A DNA stretch of 24,706 nt from a virus. Below are positions 6,307 to 13,305 of this stretch, piece by piece. A program made the position numbers and the translations under genes. The notes beneath the pieces were generated by a model, which was not told where the DNA came from, searched no databases, and saw only the letters and a program-made list of their open reading frames with translations. How positions within the stretch are numbered: the first letter of the stretch is position 1; each line of letters starts with the position of its first letter. The stretch spans positions 1 to 24,706 of IMG/VR virus record IMGVR_UViG_3300029939_000041, one strand, 5' to 3'.

Positions 6307-7680
6307 ATGGATAATGCATTAGTGCAGAGATACCATGATATATTTTTAGCAAATAGAAATAGATACTTGGAAATAGAATATTATTACAATGGTTTTACTG
6401 AAGCCTCTAGAGGATATAAGGAATTAGATGAAAGATCAAATTTGAAGGTTGGAGTTAATTTCTTAAAGAAATTTGTTAAAGAAGAAGTCAGTTATTCAGT
6501 TGGAAATGACATTAACTATATATCTAAAAGTGGCGATGGAGAAATTATAAAGGTTATAGATGATAATTTTCAAAATCTAAGTACTCAACATGATATTGAG
6601 TTAATGAAAACCATGCTTAAATTTAATCGAGCATTTGAACTTTTCTATATAAATGATGATGGGGAATTTAAAAGCAAGGTAATTTCTCCACTTGAAGGAT
6701 TTCTTATTAGAGAAAATAATGAAATAGTAGGCTTTGGCAGGGAATATGTAGTAAGAGGTGAAGAAGACGTAACTTGGATTGACGTTTATACCAAAGAAGA
6801 TATAAAACATTATAAAGTCGGTGAAGAATATGAAGAAGCGGAAGATGTTCAGCCTAACGTATTTGGTTTTGTTCCAGTAGGTGTTGCTAGATTAGGACTT
6901 GAAGAACATCACTGGTGCGGTTTAGTTGATACAGGAATTTGGGATGATGGAATTTATGATACACTTTGGAATGATATCAAAGGATTGCAAGATGCGTATG
7001 AAACCAACTTATCAGACTTAACCAATGAAATTAGTGATTTTAGAAATGCTTATTTAGTAGTTGCAGGAGCAGAATTAGATGAACCTACAGCAGCCCAAAT
7101 GAAGAAAAAAGGTATTCTTAACTCAACAGATGCCAATGCAAAGTTTGAATGGTTGATCAAAAAACTTGATAGTAGCTTTATTCAAGAAAATTTACAAACT
7201 TTAGAAGATAAGATGTACCAAATTTCTCAACATATTAATCATAATGAAAAGTTGCATAGTAATTTAAGCGGCGTAAGCTTGAGATCAAGGCTTATATCGC
7301 TTGAAGAAAAATGTAAACTTAATCAAAGAGCCTTAACTGATTGTATAAGAGTCAGATTAAAGGCTTTATTTACGTGGTGGAACACATTAAAAGGGACTAA
7401 TCTTGATTGGAAAGATATTAAGGTTAAATTCACACCGAATATTCCTCAAGACGATTTAACAAACTCTCAGATCATTCAGCAATTAGGGGATAAATTATCA
7501 TTGGAAACAGCATTATCTCTGTTAAGTTTCGTTGAAAATCCAAATCTAGAAGCCCAAAAAGCTAAAAGGGAGCAGCAAGAAGCAATGCTAGAAACTAATT
7601 TAGATAATATCGATACAAATAGCAATAAAGATGATATTAATCCCACTACAGGCAATGTTAAGGTAAATAATCATGAGTAA
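6307..7680 (+). CDS. Portal protein, SPP1 gp6-like
   Basis: The ATG follows AGGAGGTGAAA, which overlaps the terL stop. At 457 aa this matches SPP1-type portals. The N-terminal region contains YYNGFTEASRGYKELDERSNLKVGVNFLKKFV, read here in two parts around residues 26-57, typical of the family; the central part has a GLVDTG-containing wing/stem region, and residues about 330-400 are helical. The C-terminal 40 residues are Asn- and Asp-rich and probably disordered. Twelve copies form the ring at the head vertex through which TerL pumps DNA. Its last codons overlap the next gene by 8 bp (7673-7680), indicating coupled synthesis of portal and minor head protein, as in SPP1. Confidence 0.88.
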   Translation: MDNALVQRYHDIFLANRNRYLEIEYYYNGFTEASRGYKELDERSNLKVGVNFLKKFVKEEVSYSVGNDINYISKSGDGEIIKVIDDNFQNLSTQHDIELMKTMLKFNRAFELFYINDDGEFKSKVISPLEGFLIRENNEIVGFGREYVVRGEEDVTWIDVYTKEDIKHYKVGEEYEEAEDVQPNVFGFVPVGVARLGLEEHHWCGLVDTGIWDDGIYDTLWNDIKGLQDAYETNLSDLTNEISDFRNAYLVVAGAELDEPTAAQMKKKGILNSTDANAKFEWLIKKLDSSFIQENLQTLEDKMYQISQHINHNEKLHSNLSGVSLRSRLISLEEKCKLNQRALTDCIRVRLKALFTWWNTLKGTNLDWKDIKVKFTPNIPQDDLTNSQIIQQLGDKLSLETALSLLSFVENPNLEAQKAKREQQEAMLETNLDNIDTNSNKDDINPTTGNVKVNNHE

Positions 7681-9079
7681 ACTTACGAAAGGCCAACAAT
7701 TCTTTAGTGATAGGTCCCTAGAATTTGCTCAAGAAATTTATAATCAAAATGAAAGTAAAATAAATGATATTTTAAAGGACCAAAAGAGTAACAGGGATGA
7801 AATTTTAACCCAAATAGCAAAGATATTATTATCCTACAATATATCAAATAATGTTTTATCTCTTAATGCAGCAGAAAAAGCAAAATTATATTCACAATTA
7901 AGTGATTTAATAACAGAAAAGATTAAATCAGAACTTAAAAATGAAACTGAAGCCACTAAAGGAATATTAACTGATGTTGCTAATGATAAATATGATACCA
8001 ATAATTATATTTATAGCTTAGGTAAGGATTTTAATATAACTCAGTTAGATGATAAACAGCTAGATGAAGTTGTAAATAAGAAACTAAAAAGTGAACTGTG
8101 GTCTGATAGAATATATGCAAATAAAAATGCTATTGCCAAGGATTTAAAACTACAAGTTAAAAAGTTCTTAAAAGGTGATATCAATGTAAATGATATTGAA
8201 AATGTTATTAAAACTAAATATAACGTTAATGCTACTAATGCAAGCAGATTAGTAAATACAGAAATAACTAGAGTTCAATCTGACGCTAATGAGATTTGGG
8301 CACAAGAGCATGATATAAAATACCAAATGTTTATGGCCACCTTAGATATTAGGACAAGCCAAATATGTCGTGAACATGACGGAAAGGTTTATGCTGTAGA
8401 TGATCCTGATAAACCAATTCCGCCATTACATCCTAATTGCAGGTCAGTGCTTGTGAATTTACCCGATAAGGATTGGCGGCCTAAAATGCGACTTGATAAT
8501 GAAACTAAGCAGAATATTGATTGGCAAAGTTATCAAGAATGGCATAAAAATTATGTAGAAAATAATCCTGAAAGACTTGCCAATGAAAAAATGATTAAAA
8601 ATAAATCATCTGACAATAAATTATATGAGAAATATAAAAATATTTTAGGAAAAGAAATGCCTAAAACATTGGCAGATTTCCAAAAGTTAAAGTATAATAA
8701 TAGTAATGAGTGGGATTTACTAAAAGACTATGTAAAATCAAGATCAAATAATATGATATCAGCATTTAATTCTTTTGATGATTACAAAAAATATAAAAAT
8801 TTAATTGAAAATAAAATAGTAGGATTAACAACATCAAATGGAATTAAAATAACTGGACAGAGTAAACATTTTATAGAAAGGGCATTGGGGACAACAGAAG
8901 ATCCTCATACTGGTAGACCTAGAAGCGGAGTTGAAATAAATCATATTAAAGATGCCATTCAAAATGGAAGTATACGAACTAGGAAAAATGATCCAGATAG
9001 CATAAAATTTATTACTGAAAAATGTATAGTATCAATAAATCCAAACACTGGACTTTTAATTCAAGTTAATCCACAATAA
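7673..9079 (+). CDS. Minor head protein (SPP1 gp7-like) with C-terminal BECR-type nuclease-like domain
   Basis: This 468-aa protein overlaps the portal gene. The helical N-terminal part and the domain at about residues 195-262 (EITRVQSDANEIW, TSQICREHDG, then PPLHPNCRSVL with conserved Cys, His and Arg) identify an SPP1 gp7/Mu gpF-type head morphogenesis protein, which binds portal and can be carried in the head. Residues about 300-468 are extra. The last 80 (from about 388) contain GQSKHFIERAL with H399 and R403, then a basic RTRKND stretch and beta-strand-like C-terminus. This pattern resembles the PBECR (phage Barnase-EndoU-ColicinE5/D-RelE) RNase-like domains known at the C-terminus of phage head proteins. 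Nuclease activity is inferred. The acidic gene that follows may encode a matching immunity protein. Confidence 0.82.
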   Translation: MSKLTKGQQFFSDRSLEFAQEIYNQNESKINDILKDQKSNRDEILTQIAKILLSYNISNNVLSLNAAEKAKLYSQLSDLITEKIKSELKNETEATKGILTDVANDKYDTNNYIYSLGKDFNITQLDDKQLDEVVNKKLKSELWSDRIYANKNAIAKDLKLQVKKFLKGDINVNDIENVIKTKYNVNATNASRLVNTEITRVQSDANEIWAQEHDIKYQMFMATLDIRTSQICREHDGKVYAVDDPDKPIPPLHPNCRSVLVNLPDKDWRPKMRLDNETKQNIDWQSYQEWHKNYVENNPERLANEKMIKNKSSDNKLYEKYKNILGKEMPKTLADFQKLKYNNSNEWDLLKDYVKSRSNNMISAFNSFDDYKKYKNLIENKIVGLTTSNGIKITGQSKHFIERALGTTEDPHTGRPRSGVEINHIKDAIQNGSIRTRKNDPDSIKFITEKCIVSINPNTGLLIQVNPQ

Positions 9080-9098
9080 AAATTAAGGAGGGGTTCTT

Positions 9099-9359
9099 GT
9101 GAAATTTAAATTAAATAAGAGTATTTTCGATATTTTAAAGAATAATGTAGTAGATACTTTGGAATATCTACAGGATTTAAATGAAGATAATGAGAAAGTA
9201 ACTTTTGTTATAAAAGATGAAGATGTGCAAGAAGTTCAATTATTGATAAATGACGAGATAGTTCTTCATGGTATGGATAATCAGCAAAAGGTAAATGAGT
9301 TAGGTTTAAAATTATATAAATTGTATGATGAAATTTTATACCAAAAGAATAATCAATAA
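9099..9359 (+). CDS. Small acidic protein, candidate immunity partner of the head-linked nuclease
   Basis: GTG start at 9099, 5 bp after AAGGAGGGG (9085-9093). The 86-aa product is acidic in its centre (LEYLQDLNEDNEK, about 20-32; VIKDEDVQEVQLL, about 37-49) with alternating predicted strands and a C-terminal helix. I do not recognise a named family. Its place immediately after a protein with a nuclease-like C-terminal domain, its small size and its acidity are the usual signs of an immunity protein, but this is inference from context. It is followed at once by a junction hairpin, so it forms a unit with the upstream gene. Confidence 0.6.
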   Translation: MKFKLNKSIFDILKNNVVDTLEYLQDLNEDNEKVTFVIKDEDVQEVQLLINDEIVLHGMDNQQKVNELGLKLYKLYDEILYQKNNQ

Positions 9360-9362
9360 ATT

Positions 9363-9396
9363 GGCACTTACTTAAGTAAAATTAGTAGGTGCTTTT
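9363..9396 (+). terminator. Junction-family hairpin
   Basis: GCACTTACT (9364-9372) pairs with AGTAGGTGC (9384-9392), followed by TTTTATTATG. A 13-codon mini-ORF starts at the ATG at 9400, reads through the next ribosome binding site and stops at 9441, past the next gene's ATG. Weak terminator or RNA-processing element. Confidence 0.5.
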
Positions 9397-9424
9397 ATTA
9401 TGCCTAAAATTAGGGAGGGATTCT

Positions 9425-9622
9425 ATGCTGAAGAAAGCTAATAAACATCCAGAGTTTAATTTACAAAAATCTATTTCTAAGAATGGTAAGAAGTATGGTG
9501 TCGGTGTGGGGAAAGATGATGATGGTTATTTTGTTCATACGCACAGGGCGCGAAGCAAAAGCTATGCAAGTAAAAAAGATATCTCTGCTAAAGATTTAAA
9601 ATTCATAGAGAGTACTGGCTAA
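9425..9622 (+). CDS. Small basic hypothetical protein (65 aa)
   Basis: ATG 9425 lies 4 bp after AGGGAGGGA (about 9411-9420); an upstream in-frame GTG at 9389 is inside the hairpin and rejected. The product starts MLKKANKHPEFNL and is Lys-, Arg- and Ser-rich, with GVGVGKDDDGYFVHTHRARS at about residues 26-45 and a short C-terminal helix. The basic Gly/Tyr/His-rich core suggests nucleic-acid binding, but no family is recognised. It lies between the head nuclease unit and the accessory genes, separated from both by hairpins. Confidence 0.6.
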   Translation: MLKKANKHPEFNLQKSISKNGKKYGVGVGKDDDGYFVHTHRARSKSYASKKDISAKDLKFIESTG

Positions 9623-9672
9623 AATCTAATCAACATTGAGAGAGGTTAAGGTGATCTAATTAATCTCGTGAG

Positions 9673-9697
9673 AGTCTAACGTTATAGGCTTATTTTT
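9673..9697 (+). terminator. Junction-family hairpin (AGTCTA type)
   Basis: AGTCTA (9673-9678) pairs with TAGGCT (9685-9690), followed by TATTTTTATG. The mini-ORF at 9698-9724 has AGG AGG, the ribosome binding site of the next gene, as its own codons and stops at the base before the next ATG (9725). Confidence 0.4.
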
Positions 9698-9724
9698 ATG
9701 TGTAAATTTAGGAGGAATGTATAA

Positions 9725-10189
9725 ATGGATAAGTATATTGGAACAAAATTAGTAGAAGCAAAAGAAATGAATTTAGGAGATTATAATAAATTCAAAGGTT
9801 GGACTATTCCAGAAAATGAAAATCCTAAAACAGAAGGATATATGGTGAAATACTCAGATGATTATATTTCATGGTGTCCTAAGGAACAATTTGAAAAGAA
9901 TAATTTGAAAGTTAGTGAAAATAAAAATTTACCTAGTGGCGTATCAATAGGACAGGAAATGGTTGAGGATTTTATTAAAGAAAAGTATGTGTCTACTATA
10001 GGAGATAAAACAACATTGGTAAGAGTAGTTCTCGCAAATGGTTTTGAAATTATTGAAAGTTCAGCATGTGTAGATAAAGCTAATTATAGTGAGGAAATAG
10101 GTGCAGAGTGTTGCATGGATAAGATTAAGGATAAGATACGGATGTTGTTAGGTTTCTTATTACAAACTGCATTTAAAGGTATTAAATAA
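9725..10189 (+). CDS. Phage N4 gp49/Sf6 gp66-family protein
   Basis: This 154-aa protein follows AGGAGGAATGTATAA. The N-terminal 65 residues (YIGTKLVEAKEMNLGDYNKF, then GYMVKYSDDYISWCPKEQF) form the small domain that often precedes the gp49/66 domain in Firmicute phages. The C-terminal part (about residues 75-154) matches the gp49/66 family: IGQEMVEDFIKEKYVSTIGD, TTLVRVVLANGFEIIESSAC and the paired Cys in GAECCMDKIKDKIRMLLGFLL. The biochemical role of the family is not established. It sits 15 bp before the Tad1-like gene and the two probably share a transcript. Confidence 0.72.
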   Translation: MDKYIGTKLVEAKEMNLGDYNKFKGWTIPENENPKTEGYMVKYSDDYISWCPKEQFEKNNLKVSENKNLPSGVSIGQEMVEDFIKEKYVSTIGDKTTLVRVVLANGFEIIESSACVDKANYSEEIGAECCMDKIKDKIRMLLGFLLQTAFKGIK

Positions 10190-10204
10190 GGAGGAATTAA
10201 AATA

Positions 10205-10585
10205 ATGAAAGAATCAAGTACAATTCAAAAAAGAGAAAAACTAAACCACGTATTTTCAACAGATGAAGAAGGTCCAGGAGGCGCACATCATAAATATAAA
10301 ATTGAATATGAATTATTTCCAGTAGGAAAACCTAAAGAGACTCATGTTCTTGCAGGGATTCAATTTCAAAAAGGTCCAAGAAAAGAAGAAGGTTCAATTC
10401 ATGGTGTAATTGATACTGATTTACTAGAAATAGTAAGAGACAGATTAAAGTCTTTTCAGTCTGGCCCATTTTCAAGTAGAGAAAATGCGTGTGCATTAAC
10501 CCATATTGAAGAAGCTTTAATGTGGATGAACAGAAGAGTTGAAGATAGAATTGAGAGGGATGTATTGGGAAAGAATGAAAAATAA
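10205..10585 (+). CDS. Tad1-like signal-nucleotide sponge (anti-Thoeris/anti-CBASS)
   Basis: The 126-aa protein starts after AAGGAGGAATTAAAATA. Residues about 20-75 form a Gly-rich beta region ([34 protein letters not shown]). Residues about 75-126 form the helical hairpin shared by Tad1 and Acb2 proteins: [20 protein letters not shown], then [20 protein letters not shown] and a final [14 protein letters not shown]. Tad1 proteins bind the cyclic ADP-ribose isomer made by Thoeris TIR enzymes, and some also bind cyclic nucleotides of CBASS; a clostridial homologue (cbTad1) of similar size has been crystallised. The domain order and length support Tad1 rather than the shorter Acb2. The ligand of this copy is not determined. 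Placement in the structural operon implies late as well as possible early expression. Confidence 0.78.
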   Translation: MKESSTIQKREKLNHVFSTDEEGPGGAHHKYKIEYELFPVGKPKETHVLAGIQFQKGPRKEEGSIHGVIDTDLLEIVRDRLKSFQSGPFSSRENACALTHIEEALMWMNRRVEDRIERDVLGKNEK

Positions 10586-10587
10586 TT

Positions 10588-10610
10588 AAGTCTTAGAAAT
10601 AAGGCTTATC
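10588..10610 (+). terminator. Junction-family hairpin (AAGTCTTA type)
   Basis: AAGTCTTA (10588-10595) pairs with TAAGGCTT (10600-10607) with a GAAA tetraloop. It lies 2 bp after the Tad1-like gene. Unlike other copies no T run or ATG follows. Confidence 0.4.
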
Positions 10611-10614
10611 ATTA

Positions 10615-10731
10615 TTCAATCCAGAAGAATTAGACAGAGCTGAACTAATTGTTGAAATTTTGAAGACAATAACAATTAGTTCAGCAAAGGAGTTACTTAG
10701 CAGAATATCAATTGACAAAAATTTAATCTAA
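10615..10731 (+). pseudogene. Remnant of a small gene without start codon
   Basis: An open frame of 38 codons ends at TAA 10729-10731 and reads FNPEELDRAELIVEILKTIT, then ISSAKELLSRISIDKNLI. It has normal amino-acid composition and an amphipathic helical pattern, but the frame is closed by a stop at 10600-10602 and contains no ATG, GTG or TTG start with a ribosome binding site. It looks like the tail of a small phage gene that lost its start. Within it is a perfect 15-bp inverted repeat (10639-10653 and 10671-10685). Its end overlaps the end of the - strand gene. Confidence 0.4.
10639..10685. repeat. Perfect 15-bp inverted repeat
   Basis: GCTGAACTAATTGTT (10639-10653) and AACAATTAGTTCAGC (10671-10685) are exact reverse complements separated by 17 bp. 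No T run follows on the + strand. Confidence 0.85.
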
Positions 10732-10896
10732 TTTTTTCATAATTTCATGATATGCGTCTTGATAATTTGCCAATAAATCAGATATGCATTTTTGAAAACC
10801 CATAACTTGGTATTCTGGTCTATTGGTCTCAACAAATTCTTTGGCAGCTAGTAAAGCTAAGTCATGAGATATTTGTTTTTTTTGCTCATCAGTCAT
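10723..10896 (-). CDS. Small antisense accessory gene (57 aa)
   Basis: The only likely gene on the - strand. The start at 10896 is preferred because AAAGGGGA lies 9 bp upstream; an ATG at 10905 is directly attached to that site. The product begins MTDEQKKQISHDLALLAAKE and is mostly helical, with a Cys at about residue 36 and an acidic and basic mix. No known domain is recognised. It has its own promoter (10920-10948, - strand) with flanking inverted repeats, and is convergent with the late operon, so late transcription would run against it. This suggests expression in the lysogen and silencing during lytic growth. Being an accessory (moron-type) gene is inferred from orientation and promoter. 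Confidence 0.6.
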   Translation of the reverse strand: MTDEQKKQISHDLALLAAKEFVETNRPEYQVMGFQKCISDLLANYQDAYHEIMKKLD

Positions 10897-10909
10897 AAAT
10901 AACATCCCC

Positions 10910-10948
10910 TTTCAACAAAATTCTACCACAGTTGAAAGAATTAAACAA
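10910..10948 (-). promoter_or_regulatory. Promoter and operator-like palindrome of the antisense gene
   Basis: On the - strand, TTGTTT (+ coordinates 10943-10948), a 17-bp spacer and TAGAAT (10920-10925). The -10 lies inside a perfect 7-bp inverted repeat, TTTCAAC (10910-10916) and GTTGAAA (10931-10937). The half-sites are 21 bp apart centre to centre, two helical turns, a geometry suited to repressor binding that would block the promoter. Confidence 0.5.
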
Positions 10949-10955
10949 AACTCTA

Positions 10956-10981
10956 AAGTCTTAGTAATAAGGCTTATTTTT
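10956..10981 (+). terminator. Junction-family hairpin (AAGTCTTA type)
   Basis: AAGTCTTA (10956-10963) pairs with TAAGGCTT (10968-10975) with a GTAA tetraloop, followed by ATTTTTATG. The stem is the same as at 10588 with a different loop. A seven-codon mini-ORF starts at 10982. Confidence 0.45.
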
Positions 10982-11033
10982 ATGTCTTTAAGCAATAGGC
11001 GTTAAACAGGCTCAACCATTTTGTGGACAATCT

Positions 11034-11062
11034 TTGTGTATAAGGTGTAATCGCATTATAAA
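11034..11062 (+). promoter_or_regulatory. Possible promoter before the capsid genes
   Basis: TTGTGT (11034-11039), 17 bp, TATAAA (11057-11062), about 55 bp before the scaffold ATG. It would give extra expression of scaffold and capsid after the antisense gene. AT-richness makes chance matches common. Otherwise 10976-11117 shows no gene, only a G-rich stretch with CTAGGG-like repeats at 11079-11107. Confidence 0.35.
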
Positions 11063-11117
11063 ATAAAAAATTCATGTTCTAGGGCACGTATGGTGGTCTA
11101 GGGGATAGGAGAATTAT

Positions 11118-11723
11118 ATGAATAAAACAGAATTACTAAAACTTATTGAAAATATTGGTGATGAAGATTCAGTTGATGAAGTCTTATCAGAAAGTGATTT
11201 TGTAAAGGCACTTAAAAATAGTGGCTTAACTTTAGAAGCTTTCAAAGGGAAATTAACCGATCCGGACTTTAAATCTTTTCTAGATTCAGCAAAGGATACT
11301 CATTTCAATTCAGCATTGGACACATGGAAAAGCAATAATTTAGACAAAATTGTTCAAGCAGAAATGCTAAAGAAAAACCCAAACAAAACACCGGAGCAAT
11401 TGCAAATAGAAGATTTAACTAGAAAGTTTGAAGAAGAACAACAACAAAGAAAAATTTCAGAACAGAAGTCTAAATTAAAAGACGAGCTTAGAGATCAAGA
11501 AGTTGATCCTAGAATTATTGATTTATTAATCAGTAATGATGAAACAGTTACTAAGGCAAACATTGATTTGTACTTAGATGCAAACACCAAAACAGTAAAT
11601 AAAAAAGTTCAAAAAGAAGTAGAAGATAGATTGAAAGCAGGGCAATATACCCCTCCGGGAAGTGATGCAGAAAAAGCTTCACAATTGGAGAAGCAAATAA
11701 ATGGTGCTTTTGGTCTTAAATAA
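11118..11723 (+). CDS. Capsid scaffold protein (DUF4355-like)
   Basis: This 201-aa protein lies directly before the major capsid gene, the usual place of the scaffold. It is charged and almost wholly helical. Residues about 90-140 (PEQLQIEDLTRKFEEEQQQR and following) form a coiled coil, and the short tail (about 180-201, ending INGAFGLK) is the capsid-contacting type of end. This matches the DUF4355 scaffold family of Firmicute siphophages. Scaffold assembles with capsid protein to set prohead size and is then removed. It starts at ATG after GGATAGGAG. The early segment LIENIGDEDSVDEVL is more acidic than usual in its neighbours. Confidence 0.8.
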   Translation: MNKTELLKLIENIGDEDSVDEVLSESDFVKALKNSGLTLEAFKGKLTDPDFKSFLDSAKDTHFNSALDTWKSNNLDKIVQAEMLKKNPNKTPEQLQIEDLTRKFEEEQQQRKISEQKSKLKDELRDQEVDPRIIDLLISNDETVTKANIDLYLDANTKTVNKKVQKEVEDRLKAGQYTPPGSDAEKASQLEKQINGAFGLK

Positions 11724-11740
11724 TAAGGAGGAATTAAATT

Positions 11741-12685
11741 ATGGCAATTAACACTATTCAATATGCAACGCTCTTTCAAAAAGCACTAGACAAGCAAATG
11801 GTAGCAGCAGCTACAAGTGGATGGATGGAAGCAAATGCAGGACAAGTTATCTACAATGGTGGTAATACAATAAAAATCCCTAAATTAAGTATGGATGGAT
11901 TAGGAAATTATGATAGATCACAAGGATATACTGGTGGTTCTGTTACTTTTGGATACGAAACTAAAACTTTAACACAAGACAGATCAAGAAGTTTTATGAT
12001 TGACAGTCAAGACGTTGACGAAACTAATTTCGGTTTAACAGCCGGGACAATTATGAGTGAGTTCCAAAGAACACAAGTTGCACCGGAAATTGATGCTTAT
12101 AGATATTCAAGTTTAGCGACTCAATTTATTACAGCAGGACAAGCAAGTTTCGGTTTTGCACCTACAACAGCTACAGCGGATACAGTTTTAGGAACCCTTA
12201 AAGGAGACCTTGACGCTATTAGAAATAATATTGGAGATGCGGATTTTGTAGTTAACATTTCAAGAACGGTATTAAGCCTTTTAGAAATGGGAACTAGAGG
12301 TATAGGTTTAGAAAAAGTTGCGTTTATAATTGAAAATGGAGATACAGCGATTGAAACTCAAGTAAGTTCAATAGATGGAGTTCCGTTATTACCAGTCCCA
12401 AGTGCAAGACTTAAAACAGCATATGTATTCAATGATGGTGCAACAACTGGTCAAACAACAGGAGGATTCACACCAGCTTCAACAGCAAAAGACGTTAACT
12501 GGTTAATTATGCCTAGAACAGCACCTATTGCAATTAGTAAACAAGAAGCACCAAAAATAATTGACCCAACTATTAACCAAGATGCCGACGCATGGAAAAT
12601 AGCTTACAGAAAATATCACGATATTTGGGTAATGGATAACAAGTTAGTAGCTTGTTATGCAAACTTAGTACAAGCTAATTCTTAA
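11741..12685 (+). CDS. Major capsid protein
   Basis: The 314-aa protein starts after AAGGAGGAATTAAATT, a strong ribosome binding site. It begins MAINTIQYATLFQKALDKQM and includes GNTIKIPKLSMDGLGNYDRS and QDRSRSFMIDSQDVDETNFG, typical of the HK97-fold capsid proteins of SPP1-like and clostridial siphophages. The C-terminal region has a Thr/Gly-rich loop (about residues 235-252) and ends in a conserved KIAYRKYHDIWV-like strand. Hundreds of copies form the shell around the scaffold. No maturation protease is encoded nearby and the N-terminus lacks a long delta domain, which fits use of the separate scaffold. Confidence 0.85.
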   Translation: MAINTIQYATLFQKALDKQMVAAATSGWMEANAGQVIYNGGNTIKIPKLSMDGLGNYDRSQGYTGGSVTFGYETKTLTQDRSRSFMIDSQDVDETNFGLTAGTIMSEFQRTQVAPEIDAYRYSSLATQFITAGQASFGFAPTTATADTVLGTLKGDLDAIRNNIGDADFVVNISRTVLSLLEMGTRGIGLEKVAFIIENGDTAIETQVSSIDGVPLLPVPSARLKTAYVFNDGATTGQTTGGFTPASTAKDVNWLIMPRTAPIAISKQEAPKIIDPTINQDADAWKIAYRKYHDIWVMDNKLVACYANLVQANS

Positions 12686-12703
12686 TTGAAAGGGTGACGT
12701 TAA

Positions 12704-12967
12704 ATGATAGAACTAAAGAGATTTAATGTCCATAGAATAGTTGACTCTTTGGAAAAAGCTAAAAAGCTTATTTCCGAAGGTTTTACTGTTCTTAAGGACG
12801 AAGAAAATATTTTGGGGAAGCAAGGGCAGCAACAAGAAACTGTTGATTATAGCAGTATGACAGTAGATCAACTTAAAGAATTATGCAAGGTAAATAATTT
12901 AGAAGGTTATAGTAATTTAGCAAAGGATGATTTGATTAAATTTATTCAAGAAAATATTAAAAAGTAG
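12704..12967 (+). CDS. HeH/LEM-domain protein downstream of capsid
   Basis: This 87-aa protein has a basic N-terminal part (MIELKRFNVHRIVDSLEKAK) and, after a Gln-rich linker (about residues 42-48), a C-terminal helix-extended-helix domain: YSSMTVDQLKELCKVNNLEG, then KDDLIKFIQENIKK. HeH (SAP/LEM-like) domains bind nucleic acid or act as small interaction modules and are very common in the gene after the major capsid gene in Firmicute phages. The exact role is not known. It ends 9 bp before the next start codon, and that gene's ribosome binding site overlaps its stop. Confidence 0.7.
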   Translation: MIELKRFNVHRIVDSLEKAKKLISEGFTVLKDEENILGKQGQQQETVDYSSMTVDQLKELCKVNNLEGYSNLAKDDLIKFIQENIKK

Positions 12968-12976
12968 GTGTTAGGT

Positions 12977-13297
12977 ATGACACTAGATGAAAAATTAGCA
13001 GCTTTATTTCCAGATGTAGATTCTAATACAATGTTAATTTATAGATGTATGGCAGATGATGCAATTAAATATTACATGAATATTGATCCCACAACCACAA
13101 GCGATACAATTGAATCAACATATGAAAGTGCTGTATTGCAACTAATAAGTAATAAAATAAAATTTGACGATATGGATGGTATTAAAGCGTGTACAGTATC
13201 CAGTACGAGTGTAACATATGCGGATAACAAAGGACTTAGCGTTACAGATGATGTTAAAGCTTTATTACCTAGACCATATGTAAGACTTTTAGGGTAG
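12977..13297 (+). CDS. Head-tail connector, SPP1 gp15-like
   Basis: ATG 12977 is chosen: AGGTG (12966-12970) lies 6 bp before it, while an earlier in-frame GTG (12968) would lie inside that site. The 106-aa helical protein (LDEKLAALFPDVDSNTMLIY; later DDVKALLPRPYVRLL) matches the gp6/gp15 adaptor family in size and position. In SPP1, gp15 binds under the portal and forms the first ring of the neck. The C-terminal PYVRLLG end is typical. Confidence 0.68.
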   Translation: MTLDEKLAALFPDVDSNTMLIYRCMADDAIKYYMNIDPTTTSDTIESTYESAVLQLISNKIKFDDMDGIKACTVSSTSVTYADNKGLSVTDDVKALLPRPYVRLLG

Positions 13298-13305
13298 GTG
13301 ATTTT

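Noticed and set aside
10712-10740. TTGACA at 10712-10717 as a + strand promoter
   Set aside because: The hexamer 17 bp downstream (TTTCAT) is not a -10 and no gene follows on that strand.
11070-11110. Possible tRNA or riboswitch in the G-rich stretch before the scaffold gene
   Set aside because: No cloverleaf or stable helices can be drawn.
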